Of a DNA stretch of 64,000 nt, positions 54,057-63,000 are shown piece after piece. The DNA comes from Gemmatimonadales bacterium (GTDB lineage Bacteria > Krumholzibacteriota > Krumholzibacteriia > LZORAL124-64-63). The notes beneath the pieces are model-generated. The model worked only from the letters and a program-made list of their open reading frames with translations, was not told the DNA's origin and searched no databases. The stretch covers positions 23,648 to 87,647 of the forward strand of contig JAHOYV010000019.1 in assembly GCA_019038745.1 (NCBI GenBank), in the 5' to 3' direction. Numbering within the stretch: position 1 is the first letter of the stretch; the number at the start of each line of letters is the position of its first letter. A program made the position numbers and the translations under genes.

Positions 54057-54135
54057 TTGAACGACCGGGGACACAGAAAACACTTTAGTCCAGGGACATG
54101 GGTTTCACTTTTTCCTTCTCTGCTTCCGTCCCTGG
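54057..54135. repeat. Short dispersed repeat and hairpin after the AT-rich gene
   Basis: The stretch GAACGACCGGGGACACAG...CACTTTAG (54057-54087) resembles GAACGATCTGGGGCACAG...CACTTTAG at 59968-59995. It is followed by an inverted repeat CCAGGGAC (54090-54097)/GTCCCTGG (54128-54135). Possibly remnants of one element family; similarity judged by eye. Confidence 0.4.
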
Positions 54136-54174
54136 GTATCCTCGATTCATTCCACCAACCAGACCGAGGAATTT

Positions 54175-54309
54175 TCACTTCACAAAAGTCATTCTCCTCG
54201 CCTCTGTGTTGCTGCCTGCCTCAAGGCGATAGAAGTAAACACTTGTCGCCACCGTCCGCCCATAGTCGCCCCTCCCTTGCCAGGTCGATTCGTGCCGGCC
54301 TGGTGGCAA
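54175..54309 (-). pseudogene. Orphan FlgD-like C-terminal secretion/sorting tail
   Basis: Minus-strand translation gives 44 residues, LPPGRHESTWQGRGDYGRT followed by VATSVYFYRLEAGSNTEARR and MTFVK, then a stop. This matches the FlgD-Ig-like C-terminal tail of exported FCB proteins (LPAGxHxxxWDGRDxxGxxVASGVYFYRL...). It begins after an in-frame TGA (54310-54312) and has no start codon or upstream domain, so it is the remnant of a lost gene. It lies in the 335-bp gap between the AT-rich lipoprotein and the serine hydrolase; nothing else is seen there except the short repeat listed separately. Confidence 0.75.
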
Positions 54310-54372
54310 TCAGAAACTGCCTGCATGATCAAAAACAGGGAGGCGATTTCTCTTAATTTGGTGCAGGCTACC

Positions 54373-56355
54373 TTAGTTCACCCTCTCAAAAAATACTCCA
54401 CGAGTGCGGCCATTGGAAGCTGCAAATCCAGTGAGAATCCCCTCGTCGCTCCGCACAAAACTCAATTCCCGGAGGGGGGACGCTACGAGAAACACATCCT
54501 TTTTCTTGATCTGAAGCTTCGCATCACTGAAGCGACGGTGTTTCAGGACAAGATCATCGCCATCAACAACAATCTCGTAAAACGCTTCCAGCTCATTCGA
54601 AAAATATCGCCCGGTATAAGTCGCCATTTCTTCAGCATCCGGCACCCAGGCTTCATCTGCCAAACGATTACCGGTAATGCCAGCCCCCTGATGGAGAGTC
54701 AGAGAACTGATATCTCCGTCGTCACCACGGTGGAAGTTGATGGCGGCATCGACGGCCTCAATGTTGAATTCAAGGTTCGCCGTTGGCACGATTGTTGTCC
54801 TTGGCTGCCCTGTTGCCTGGCAATAGAAAACATCGTCCTCTCGGGAAAAGGTAAGGATGAGATCGATTCCTTCCAGCTCAAATCGACCGACTATTTCGTC
54901 AAAGCCTTCGGGTTGATAGTTGGAGGCATCAAATTCGTTCTGGGTCTCTGCTAGAGTCTCGGCAGGTGTCAGATTTTCCGCAAAGAAAGCTTCAACGACC
55001 TTGTCGGCAATTCCCCTGGAATAACTTCCGTTGTTGCTGAGCGTAATGACTCCCTTGTCGATTTCCGGAAAATAGGCGAAGGTCGAACGGTGGGCAGAAT
55101 CGCCTCCTCCGTGTTGAATTCGCCTCAGACCTTGAAATTCGTCGATAACCAATCCCATGCCGTAGGCACTTTCATCTCCATCTGTGAGAACCAAAGGAGT
55201 TGTCATCTTTTCGATAACTTCTTTCCCGCCCACTTCACCGGAATGGAGGTTTTTCATCCACAAAGCCAGGTCGGCAACCGTTGTGTAAATACCACCGGCC
55301 CCGACTGAGGCACTGATATCCGGCACCTCACGAAAGCCAAGACTCTGGAAGGCGACATATCCTTGCGCACTGTTCTTGATGATACTCGAGCGATGCATTC
55401 GCACTTGGGTGTTTCCCATGCCCAGGGGCCCAAATACTTTTTCCTTCATCCACACATCGAAACCCTTTTCGGTAATGCGTTCTACGATTAGGGCCAATAG
55501 GGAATATCCGGTATTGCAGTAATTCCATTCCGCGCCTGGTGAATTCTGCAACTCGGGTTGGCGCATCACAAGAGCAAGAATCTCATCGCGATCGATGTAA
55601 TCACCTTCGTCCAGCATACGCCCGCTCATGGCGATCCCGTTCAGGTATTCGCGATAGCCACTGGTGTGTGAAAGAAGGTGACCGATAGTCACGGTTTCAC
55701 CGAAGTCCGGCACTTCGGGAAGATACTTGCGCACATCATCGTCGAAGGAAAGCTTACCTTCTTTGACCAGAAGATTGATGGCAAATGCGGTGAACTGTTT
55801 CGAAGTGGAACCAATATTGGTAATGGTCGTGGTCGTCAGGGGGATGCCGTGACTGAGGTTGGCCATGCCATAGGCTTTTTGGAAGCTGATCTCGCCGTCT
55901 TCAACTACGGCGATGATGGCCCCCGGTGTAGCATCGTTGGCGTAACGCACCATCAGTTGGTCCACTTTTCCTGCCGGTGTCTCAGCCAGCGCTTCAGTCA
56001 TATAGAGCAAAACTGAGAACTCACCGGCCCCATCTTCAAAAGGCTTGATAGTGATTCCGTACAGGCCTTCAATTGTGCTTTGGAATTGGAAGTAATCCAG
56101 TCCTTCTCCGGAAACATCGAAAACACCTACTTCTGCCCCATCCGGCCCTGTGACGGTAATGATGACATCTACACTTTTCTGCATCGCGGCACCATATACG
56201 AAGTATTCGGTGCCCAATTCCAATGAGTACGCAGCTTCGCCGCCGGCCGTCAAGGCACCGGCCAGTTCCTCACCAACTTTGAGGACGGGCGTTGCCACAC
56301 AAGCAGAAGACATGACAACTAGAAGTGAGACAAGAAGGACCACCGTACGCAGCAT
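54373..56355 (-). CDS. Exported serine hydrolase, beta-lactamase class C family
   Basis: 660 residues. Signal peptide (1-22), then a pre-peptidase C-terminal-like beta domain (about 24-120), then the beta-lactamase/DD-peptidase domain (about 127-480) with the SxxK motif at Ser183-Thr-Ser-Lys186, the YxN motif at Tyr279-Cys-Asn281 and HGGGD in place of KTG, as in esterase and D-aminopeptidase-like members. The last 170 residues form a lipocalin-like extension (FELEGIDLILTFSREDD). The ATG at 56355 has AAAGG 7 bases upstream. It probably hydrolyses peptides or esters in the periplasm. The pseudogene tail follows it on the same strand. Confidence 0.92.
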   Translation of the reverse strand: MLRTVVLLVSLLVVMSSACVATPVLKVGEELAGALTAGGEAAYSLELGTEYFVYGAAMQKSVDVIITVTGPDGAEVGVFDVSGEGLDYFQFQSTIEGLYGITIKPFEDGAGEFSVLLYMTEALAETPAGKVDQLMVRYANDATPGAIIAVVEDGEISFQKAYGMANLSHGIPLTTTTITNIGSTSKQFTAFAINLLVKEGKLSFDDDVRKYLPEVPDFGETVTIGHLLSHTSGYREYLNGIAMSGRMLDEGDYIDRDEILALVMRQPELQNSPGAEWNYCNTGYSLLALIVERITEKGFDVWMKEKVFGPLGMGNTQVRMHRSSIIKNSAQGYVAFQSLGFREVPDISASVGAGGIYTTVADLALWMKNLHSGEVGGKEVIEKMTTPLVLTDGDESAYGMGLVIDEFQGLRRIQHGGGDSAHRSTFAYFPEIDKGVITLSNNGSYSRGIADKVVEAFFAENLTPAETLAETQNEFDASNYQPEGFDEIVGRFELEGIDLILTFSREDDVFYCQATGQPRTTIVPTANLEFNIEAVDAAINFHRGDDGDISSLTLHQGAGITGNRLADEAWVPDAEEMATYTGRYFSNELEAFYEIVVDGDDLVLKHRRFSDAKLQIKKKDVFLVASPLRELSFVRSDEGILTGFAASNGRTRGVFFERVN

Positions 56356-56742
56356 GGATAAACCTTTGGCTGGAGTAAAATTCTGCACGAGTTTAAAAAG
56401 GCACAAAATGACTTACGTGTAAACTACAGAAGAGTTACCAGAATTTCGTTGAGAGATTTTTCGATCAAGTGGTTCGTGCACAGAAAAAGACCCCCTCAAA
56501 TGAGTGGTAGCCTCTACGTCCCAGTGTGCGAACCAATCCCAGGTCTCAAATACTGTATCCTTGACTCAGGTAAAATTCCGTCTATCAACAAGTTCCAGAG
56601 GCTCCCGGTGTACACTCCATGATGTCCGCATTGGCCCTGTTTTTCTGACCACGGTGATTTAGCCAACCTAGGTGCCAGAATCTGTGTCAGACCACAGGAA
56701 GCTCTGATCGACCGCTAGACGCAACGGCCAAGGAGCAGAAAC
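56356..56742. other. 387-bp intergenic region carrying repeat copy A
   Basis: No gene visible. It holds repeat copy A (56484-56540) and, beyond it, CCTTGACTCAGG (56571-56582), similar to CTTTGACTCAGAG at 59949-59960 after copy C. The rest shows no clear feature. Confidence 0.6.
56484..56540 (-). repeat. Dispersed repeat, copy A (degenerate)
   Basis: AAAAAGACCCCCTCAAATGAG followed at once by TGGTAGCCTCTACGTCCCAG and TGTGCGAACCAATCCC. Compared with copy B, the right arm of the hairpin (GGAGTCTTTTTGATG, 15 bases) is missing, so the terminator is broken. Orientation is assigned from the terminator direction in the intact copies (minus strand). Confidence 0.75.
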
Positions 56743-57981
56743 CTACTTCCCGTCACCCATCCTGTAGACAACCACCTCGGGAGTACTCCATTCCTCGCCG
56801 CTGAAAATTGCCCCGTTGCCAAACCAGGAGGCCACGGATTCCATGTAACCTTCGATGACGATCACGAGATTTCCATCGGCCAGAACGATTCCTACTCGGG
56901 CAGCGTCGTGGGGGGCGGCCAAGGCCACCTGTCGTACGAAAACACCATCGGGGTCGAAGACATCGTAGACCGCCATGATCCCCGGGGTTTCCGGCTTCAG
57001 GCCGCGTCCGCTGAGCACCCACAGGGAACCATCAGAGGTCACTTGAAGTCCTCGTTGAAGGACGGAGATGGCCGGATAAGTATCCTCCAGTTCGACTTTC
57101 GTTTCGAAGGGCAGGCCTTCCATGGACGTCTCGATCATGTGAGCGAACCGTTCGCGGTCTTCGTCCGTGCGGGCGAAGGGCGAATATTCCCTTTCGATGA
57201 CAAGTTCGGGCGTGCCGTCGGGATCGTAAACCATCACTTCGTAATCGTTCCGATCGCCGGCGACGAAGACTCGACCGTCGGCTCCAACGTCGTAAGCCCA
57301 GTGGAAAGGCGGCAATTCGTCGCGCTCCACATAGTTGAAGTCATTGAAATCATAAACCGTGTGGTTCTCTGCGTAGACCGCGGTCTGGTTGCCGCTCAGG
57401 TCGCAGCGTTGGAGGAATAGCCGGCGGAGGCGGATCGATCTGGTCTTTCCGGGCGAACTGCACCGACCCGCCAATACCACGCCACCGTCGATACCGGAGC
57501 CGGACACCAGAGCATAATTGCCCCCCTCGGCGCCGCCCAAACGCAGCGAACCGGCCGGATCGCCGATCCCATCCACGAACTTAACGATGCCCATATCTAC
57601 CAGCACCAGGCCGATGCCGCCGTCCGGCATAAGCAGCATGTCCCGGGCATCCCGGGCCTCGCCTGGCCCGTCGCCCTCGCGGAATACGGTGCGCAAGAGG
57701 TTGCCAGCCGGCGAATAGACATGCACTTGGCAGAGTTGGGAGTCGAGAATATAGATATTTCCCTGGTGATCGGTGTCCACTCGGGGTACGCGTCCGAAGA
57801 AAATGCCGTCCCCTTCATTGCCCACCCGCCAGAGTTCCTCCAATACCATGGCCTGGACGCCGTCACGGGGCGTGGCACCGTTGTAGATTCGACGAACGTC
57901 GTCCCCAACGGCAGGACCGGCTCCCATCATCAAGATTGCCAAATACAAAAGGGTGGGGATTCCGATACGGGTGTGGGGCAT
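56743..57981 (-). CDS. Exported six-bladed beta-propeller protein (paralogue of the 47575 gene)
   Basis: 412 residues, signal peptide ending GPAVGD, AGGAGG 6 bases before the ATG. The blades follow the same plan as the protein at 47575: EELWRVGNEGDGIFFGRVPR, DHQGNIYILDSQLCQVHVYS, LLRTVFREGDGPGEARDAR, VGADGRVFVAGDRNDYEVMV and VTSDGSLWVLSGRG. The near-identical DSQxCQVxVxSPxGxxLRT segment shows common descent. Function unknown. It lies between repeat copies A and B. Confidence 0.9.
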   Translation of the reverse strand: MPHTRIGIPTLLYLAILMMGAGPAVGDDVRRIYNGATPRDGVQAMVLEELWRVGNEGDGIFFGRVPRVDTDHQGNIYILDSQLCQVHVYSPAGNLLRTVFREGDGPGEARDARDMLLMPDGGIGLVLVDMGIVKFVDGIGDPAGSLRLGGAEGGNYALVSGSGIDGGVVLAGRCSSPGKTRSIRLRRLFLQRCDLSGNQTAVYAENHTVYDFNDFNYVERDELPPFHWAYDVGADGRVFVAGDRNDYEVMVYDPDGTPELVIEREYSPFARTDEDRERFAHMIETSMEGLPFETKVELEDTYPAISVLQRGLQVTSDGSLWVLSGRGLKPETPGIMAVYDVFDPDGVFVRQVALAAPHDAARVGIVLADGNLVIVIEGYMESVASWFGNGAIFSGEEWSTPEVVVYRMGDGK

Positions 57982-58450
57982 GCTTACCTCCTGGGTTTTC
58001 GAAATCTGAAACCGAAGAAGTTACGAATTGGGGATCATAGTGTTGCGAGAAGCGGCGCGACGGTGCTGAGGGGATGTACTGTGCCTGTGTTTTTCTCAAA
58101 GATACCGTCGGCGTTGCTGTTATTGTGGATTTTCCTTTCCAGTAGCGACACTTGCGGAGCGTTGTTTATACACGTAAAAAAAGACTCCCTCAAATGAGGG
58201 AGTCTTTTTGATGTGGTAGCCCCTGGTGCCCAGCGTGCGAAACAATACCGTTTCAGTCTGGAAACAACCAACCACCAAACTCTCTTCAGATTCCTAACTT
58301 CAGCAAAGATATCTAAAACAAACAGGATTTGGGCCCCGGAAGCAACCCAAGCGCAGTTCTTCTTCGAATAACCTTTGCACGACCAGCATCCATGTGCCAT
58401 ATTCACCTTTGGTTAAAAATAGTCCATAGTTTTTTACACTGGAGTTAAAG
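57982..58450. other. 469-bp intergenic region carrying repeat copy B
   Basis: Divergent gap between the propeller and ATPase genes. Apart from repeat copy B (58178-58250, weaker similarity to about 58330) no gene is visible; the 123-codon minus-strand frame here runs through the hairpin and is probably chance. Confidence 0.6.
58178..58250 (-). repeat. Dispersed repeat, copy B, with intact terminator hairpin
   Basis: A perfect 14-bp stem AAAAAGACTCCCTC/GAGGGAGTCTTTTT (58178-58191, 58196-58209) with an AAAT loop, 4 bases, then TGGTAGCCCCTGGTGCCCAG and CGTGCGAAACAATACCG. Similarity to copies C and D continues weakly to about 58330. It lies 200 bases upstream of the ATPase gene, between it and the propeller gene. 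Confidence 0.85.
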
Positions 58451-59587
58451 ATGAAGAGGATCACCCGATATCTGGAAAAAACGATCCTGGACGATTTAAA
58501 CCGAAAAATGGTTTTCCTGGCCGGTCCCCGCCAATGTGGGAAAACCACGCTGGCCAAGAAACTTCTCCAAAGTGAGAAACCACATGATCCATCCCGCTAC
58601 CTGAACTGGGATGCTCTTGAAGACAGAGAGATGATCCTGGAAGAACGTTTTCCTGCTGGGCCGGGATTACTCATCCTGGACGAAGTACATAAATTCTCAC
58701 GATGGCGGCAGATGGTGAAGGGGCTTTTTGACAAGCGTAGTGATGAAGTGAAAATCCTGGTCACCGGTAGCGCAAGGCTTGACCACTATCGCCATGGCGG
58801 GGATTCACTTCAGGGACGCTATCATTTTCATCGCCTTCATCCACTTTCCTATGCCGAAATTGGCGCATCCTCACCAGCAGATTTGACCGATCTTTTAACC
58901 CTCGGAGGATTTCCGGAACCCTTCCTTTCGGGATCTGAGAAACAGGCCCGCCGCTGGAGTAAAGAATACCGATCGCGCTTGGTTACCGAAGACCTCCAGG
59001 ATCTGGAACAGGTCAAGGACATTGCCCTGGTGCAGCAACTGGTTCTTCGGTTGCCTCAGCTTGTTTCGGCGCCTCTATCGATCAATTCCTTGAGAGAAGA
59101 TCTTCAGGTGGCCCACCAGACCGTTGCCCGGTGGCTAAAAATACTGGAAAACATCTACATGATTTTTCGGATTTATCCTTTTGGCGCTCCCTCCATCAAG
59201 GCTGTCAAAAAGGAGGCCAAACATTACCATATGGATTGGACCATTGTGGATAACCCCGGCGCCCGCTTGGAAAACCTGGTGGCCTGTCACCTTTTGAAAT
59301 GGTGCCATTTCCTTGAGGATAGCGAAGGCCGGGGAATGGAATTGCGGTACTACCGTGACACAACCGGACGCGAAGTCGATTTTGTAATCCTGGAAGATGG
59401 CAACCCCATCAAGTTTGTCGAATGTAAATCTTCACCCGGGCGGCGCCACCGGGGTCTATCGTATTTGAAGGGAAAATATCCTGAAGTTGAGGCTGTTCAG
59501 ATTGATACCCAAACAACAACAGACACCATGTCTCGTGATGGAATACGAATTTTACATGCGGGGAAATTTTTAGGAGAGTTGGTCTGA
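58451..59587 (+). CDS. AAA_14/DUF4143 ATP-binding protein
   Basis: 378 residues. Walker A GPRQCGKTT (25-33), Walker B GLLILDEVHKF, sensor region VTGSARLD, then a winged-helix-like part and a C-terminal DUF4143 domain with a PD-(D/E)xK-like core (GREVDFVILEDGNPIKFVECK). Proteins of this kind are abundant in mobile and variable regions; their function is unknown, though roles in defence or toxin-like systems have been suggested. GGAG precedes the ATG by 6 bases. The gene is alone between two same-orientation repeat copies (B and C). Confidence 0.92.
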   Translation: MKRITRYLEKTILDDLNRKMVFLAGPRQCGKTTLAKKLLQSEKPHDPSRYLNWDALEDREMILEERFPAGPGLLILDEVHKFSRWRQMVKGLFDKRSDEVKILVTGSARLDHYRHGGDSLQGRYHFHRLHPLSYAEIGASSPADLTDLLTLGGFPEPFLSGSEKQARRWSKEYRSRLVTEDLQDLEQVKDIALVQQLVLRLPQLVSAPLSINSLREDLQVAHQTVARWLKILENIYMIFRIYPFGAPSIKAVKKEAKHYHMDWTIVDNPGARLENLVACHLLKWCHFLEDSEGRGMELRYYRDTTGREVDFVILEDGNPIKFVECKSSPGRRHRGLSYLKGKYPEVEAVQIDTQTTTDTMSRDGIRILHAGKFLGELV

Positions 59588-60023
59588 ATAAAGAAGCGCC
59601 TCACCTGTCTTCAGGAGAGGCGCTTAAATGTGGTAGCCCCTAGTGCCCAGTGTGCGAAACAATACCATTCGTGTCGGGTAAGGGATTCACTTCAGGCTAT
59701 CTTTAGGATACCAACGACTTTACTTCGGCTTGAAGATCCAAAAGGACGCTCTGCGGGCTTCCGCGTACGACTGGCAGATCATCACAAATTCACCGAAACA
59801 TCCAGAATTGTATAAGACATATCAAGCCAACAACATCGAGTGAATGCCGTTCCGAGCAGAGGCTCATCCGTGGTGGGCAAACCCATCCCAAACCCTCAGT
59901 CGAATGGGATGCGATTGTTTCGGTAACCAAGACAATGCCCCGTAGAGCTTTGACTCAGAGGCTGATGAACGATCTGGGGCACAGGACCACTTTAGAAGCG
60001 ATCAAGTGCCCCTTTCGGATGAC
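59588..60023. other. 436-bp intergenic region carrying repeat copy C
   Basis: No gene visible. It contains repeat copy C (59594-59794), the second member of the GAACGA...CACTTTAG pair (59968-59995) and an inverted repeat GGGGCAC (59976-59982)/GTGCCCC (60006-60012) just after the S41 peptidase stop. Confidence 0.6.
59594..59794 (-). repeat. Dispersed repeat, copy C (long form)
   Basis: Hairpin AAGCGCCTC/GAGGCGCTT (59594-59602, 59617-59625), then the core TGGTAGCCCCTAGTGCCCAG from 59631 and a further 144 bases that align without gaps to copy D. On the minus strand the far end reads EFVMICQSYAEARRASF followed by WIFKPK and a stop, matching the tail in copy D. It lies 6 bases past the stop of the ATPase gene. 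Confidence 0.85.
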
Positions 60024-63000
60024 CTAATTCGCTCCCTCGAGTTCCTCTTCAGTGCTCAACTGTTTCATCAATTCGCTGACAGCCCGCTCCAGTTGCTCGT
60101 CATGGCCCTGAATCATTTGTTCCGGATGATTGGTGACCTCGACATCCGGCGCGATGCCGATATTTTCGATCACGTTTTCCCCCCGATTGTTTCGGATCCC
60201 CTGTCCAGGATATATAACGATTCCTCCGTCCATCAAGCGAAACCCATTTGAAGCCGCCAAGTTTCCCGCCGTCGTTTTTCCGATGAGGAGTCCACTATTA
60301 TCCAACCGAAAATAGGCTGCAAAGATGTCTCCACCCGACTCGGCCCATTCATTGGTGAGGCATACTTTTGGGCCAAACGAACCGGGATCAGGCTCTGGAA
60401 GAGATGCTTTGCCATAGGGGAAATGTGAATAGTAAATAGGCTTTCGGTTCAGGCGTTCAATCATCCAGAAGGGAGCATAACCACCGCTGTTAAATCTGAC
60501 ATCCAGAATCAGGGCCTGCTTGTTTCTCTGGGGATAGAAGTAGCGAAAAAAGGCTTCAATTCCGGGTATGTAGGTGTCCGGAATATGGATGTAGCCGATG
60601 CGGCCATTGCTGGCCCGGTTCACTTTTTCCATGTTCTCCAGCACCCACTCGTTATAGCGCAGGAAGTTCCCCTCTCTTTCCGAGAAGGGCGCCGCCTTGA
60701 CCCGAACTTCCGTCGAACCTGTGAACGTCGGCTGGGTGTGAGTGGTTAACGAAACCGTTTCATCCGCCTTGTTCTCCAGCAACGAATAGGGGTTGAGGTT
60801 CTCCGTCAACGGTGTGCCGTCGATCGCCAGCAGGTAGTCCCCTTCTTGGGCATTCAGGCCGGGCTGCAACAAGGGGCTGACGCGCTGGGGGTCCCAGTTC
60901 TGACCACGAAAAATCTTCGTGATCTTGTAATGCCGCTTTGCCTTGTCCCATTCCAGGTCAACCCCCAGGACCCCGCTGTTTACATCGGGAATCTCCGGAA
61001 AATCTCCACCGTGAATCTCTGCATGGCTTTGCCCCAGCTCGGAAAAAAGCTGCTCGATCAGATAGTTGAGATCGGTGCGAAAAGCCACAAAGGGCAACAG
61101 GGCCTCGTACTTCTTTTTCATTGCCGGCCAATCGACGCCGTGCAGGTTCTCATCAAAAAAGAAGTCCCGCTGGATCCGCCAAGCCTCGTGAAAGATCTGC
61201 AGCCATTCCTGTTGGTAGTCAATCCGCATATTCAAACCGGACAGATCAACCAAGCCCTCACCAGCTTCCTGATTGGCCTCGATATCCACAATGCCCACCA
61301 TGCCGGCGACGACATACACCATCTTATCGGACTGGGCCGCAGGGATGCAGTACCAGACGTCTTTGATGAGATCCGATTCGGTGCTCGAAGCCAGATCAAA
61401 CAGCTTGAAGGACGACTTTCCCTGATCTGGTTGGGATCGATAGATCAACTTGTTCTTCAGGACCGTCAATCGACTGTAATTCGACTCCTCAATGGGAAGG
61501 GCGGCAATCCTGTCTCCCAAACCTTCAAGATCGACGCGAATCGGAAACAGGCTCCCCTCTATTTCTGCGGGCTTCTCTTTTTGTTCGGGGGCAAACGGCG
61601 AAAGCCTTTCCTTGTGCAGGGTAGCCACGATGATCTTCGACGGATTGACCATATGGTGGTCACCGTCCCCATAGGAATCTCTTACATTGATCTGGCAGTC
61701 GGATATCCAGAAGAGGTATTTTCCTTCCGGATCAAAATTCGGTTCGAAAGAGGAAGTATATTCGTCGGTGACCCGGAATCTTTGGTCGCTCTCAAGGGAG
61801 TAGAGGAAAACCGAACGGCCCCAGTTGGGATTTCCAAGGGAAAAAGTCAGCCATTCGCTATCCGGGGACCAGGATGCGGAGACGAACCTCCCACTACCGA
61901 AGTACTCGTCGAAGAAAACCTGTTTTGTTTCCTTAGATTCGATGTCGATGAAACTAAACCTGGCTCTCTTGTCTGCATAACCGATTTTCCTGCTGTCCGG
62001 TGACCACCTGAGCCGGCCTATCCTTGATGACTCGCATTGACTGACTTGAATGGGTTTCTGGTCCTCATCGCTCTTCTGAATATAGACCTGCTCCTCACCG
62101 GAGATATCTGAAATGTACGCATAGCATTGGCCGTCAGGGCTCCAGACAGGGGATCGTTCATTTGCGTTGGATGTCTGAGTAAGATTCCGGGTACGGTTCT
62201 TTTCCGGGTCGTGGCGAAACAGCTCCCCCCGGGCACAAAGGATCAGCTCTTTCCCGTCCGGTGAAATAGCGGGAGCGCGGAGCTGGTCTTTTACATTTTT
62301 CTCCTCTACCAAACGGTCTTTGGGAAGAGCAATTTCGATTTTTACAGGGGTGCTCTCGTCGTCCCTTGCGTCATAGATGAAGAGCCGGCCTTCGTTTTCG
62401 TAGACGACCCGCTCGCCGCCTCGGCTGGGCCAGTTGACGCCCCACTCTTCATAGAAGGTGATTTGCCTTAGAGCCTTGTTTGTGGTGTTGAATACCCACA
62501 GGTTCTGCTCTTTGCTCTCCCCGCGGTCACTGACGAAATAGATGCGATCCTCCATCCACAGGGGATGGTGATTGATCGACTGGTCATCGATGACGAGTTC
62601 CGCTTTGCCCTCTTGAAAATCATAGGTCCAGATCTTGGGCATCGCGCCGCCGCGGTATCGCTTCCATTGCACAGTCTCCGTGCTGGTACGGCAAAAGGCC
62701 ACCTTGTCGCCACTATTGTTGTAGCTGGACAACTCAGCCTCCGGTATATCCAGCACCGTGGGCAATCCGCCCTCGACGGCGACTTCAAAAAGCCGCCTGA
62801 ACCGGTAACTGAAGCTGCTGCGGTTGGAACGGAACAGAACTCTCGTGCCATCCGGATGCCAGTCGACAACCAGATCCTGAGCCGCGTGATAGGTCAGTCG
62901 CTTGGGCTTACCCCCCGTAACGGACATCACGTACACATCCGTGTTGCCCTCGAATTCGGCCGTGAAGGCGATCTGTCGGCCGTCGGGCGAGAATTTCGGC

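Noticed and set aside
58035..58406. 123-codon minus-strand frame across repeat copy B
   Set aside because: It includes both arms of the perfect hairpin and has no recognisable domain or signal; treated as chance.
59631..59700. tRNA gene (minus-strand end GGGGCTACCA next to a terminator)
   Set aside because: No cloverleaf can be folded: there is no matching acceptor 5' strand, anticodon arm or proper T-loop in any copy.
60846..62003. 385-codon plus-strand frame inside the tricorn protease gene
   Set aside because: Antisense shadow; codon pattern and motifs belong to the minus-strand protease.
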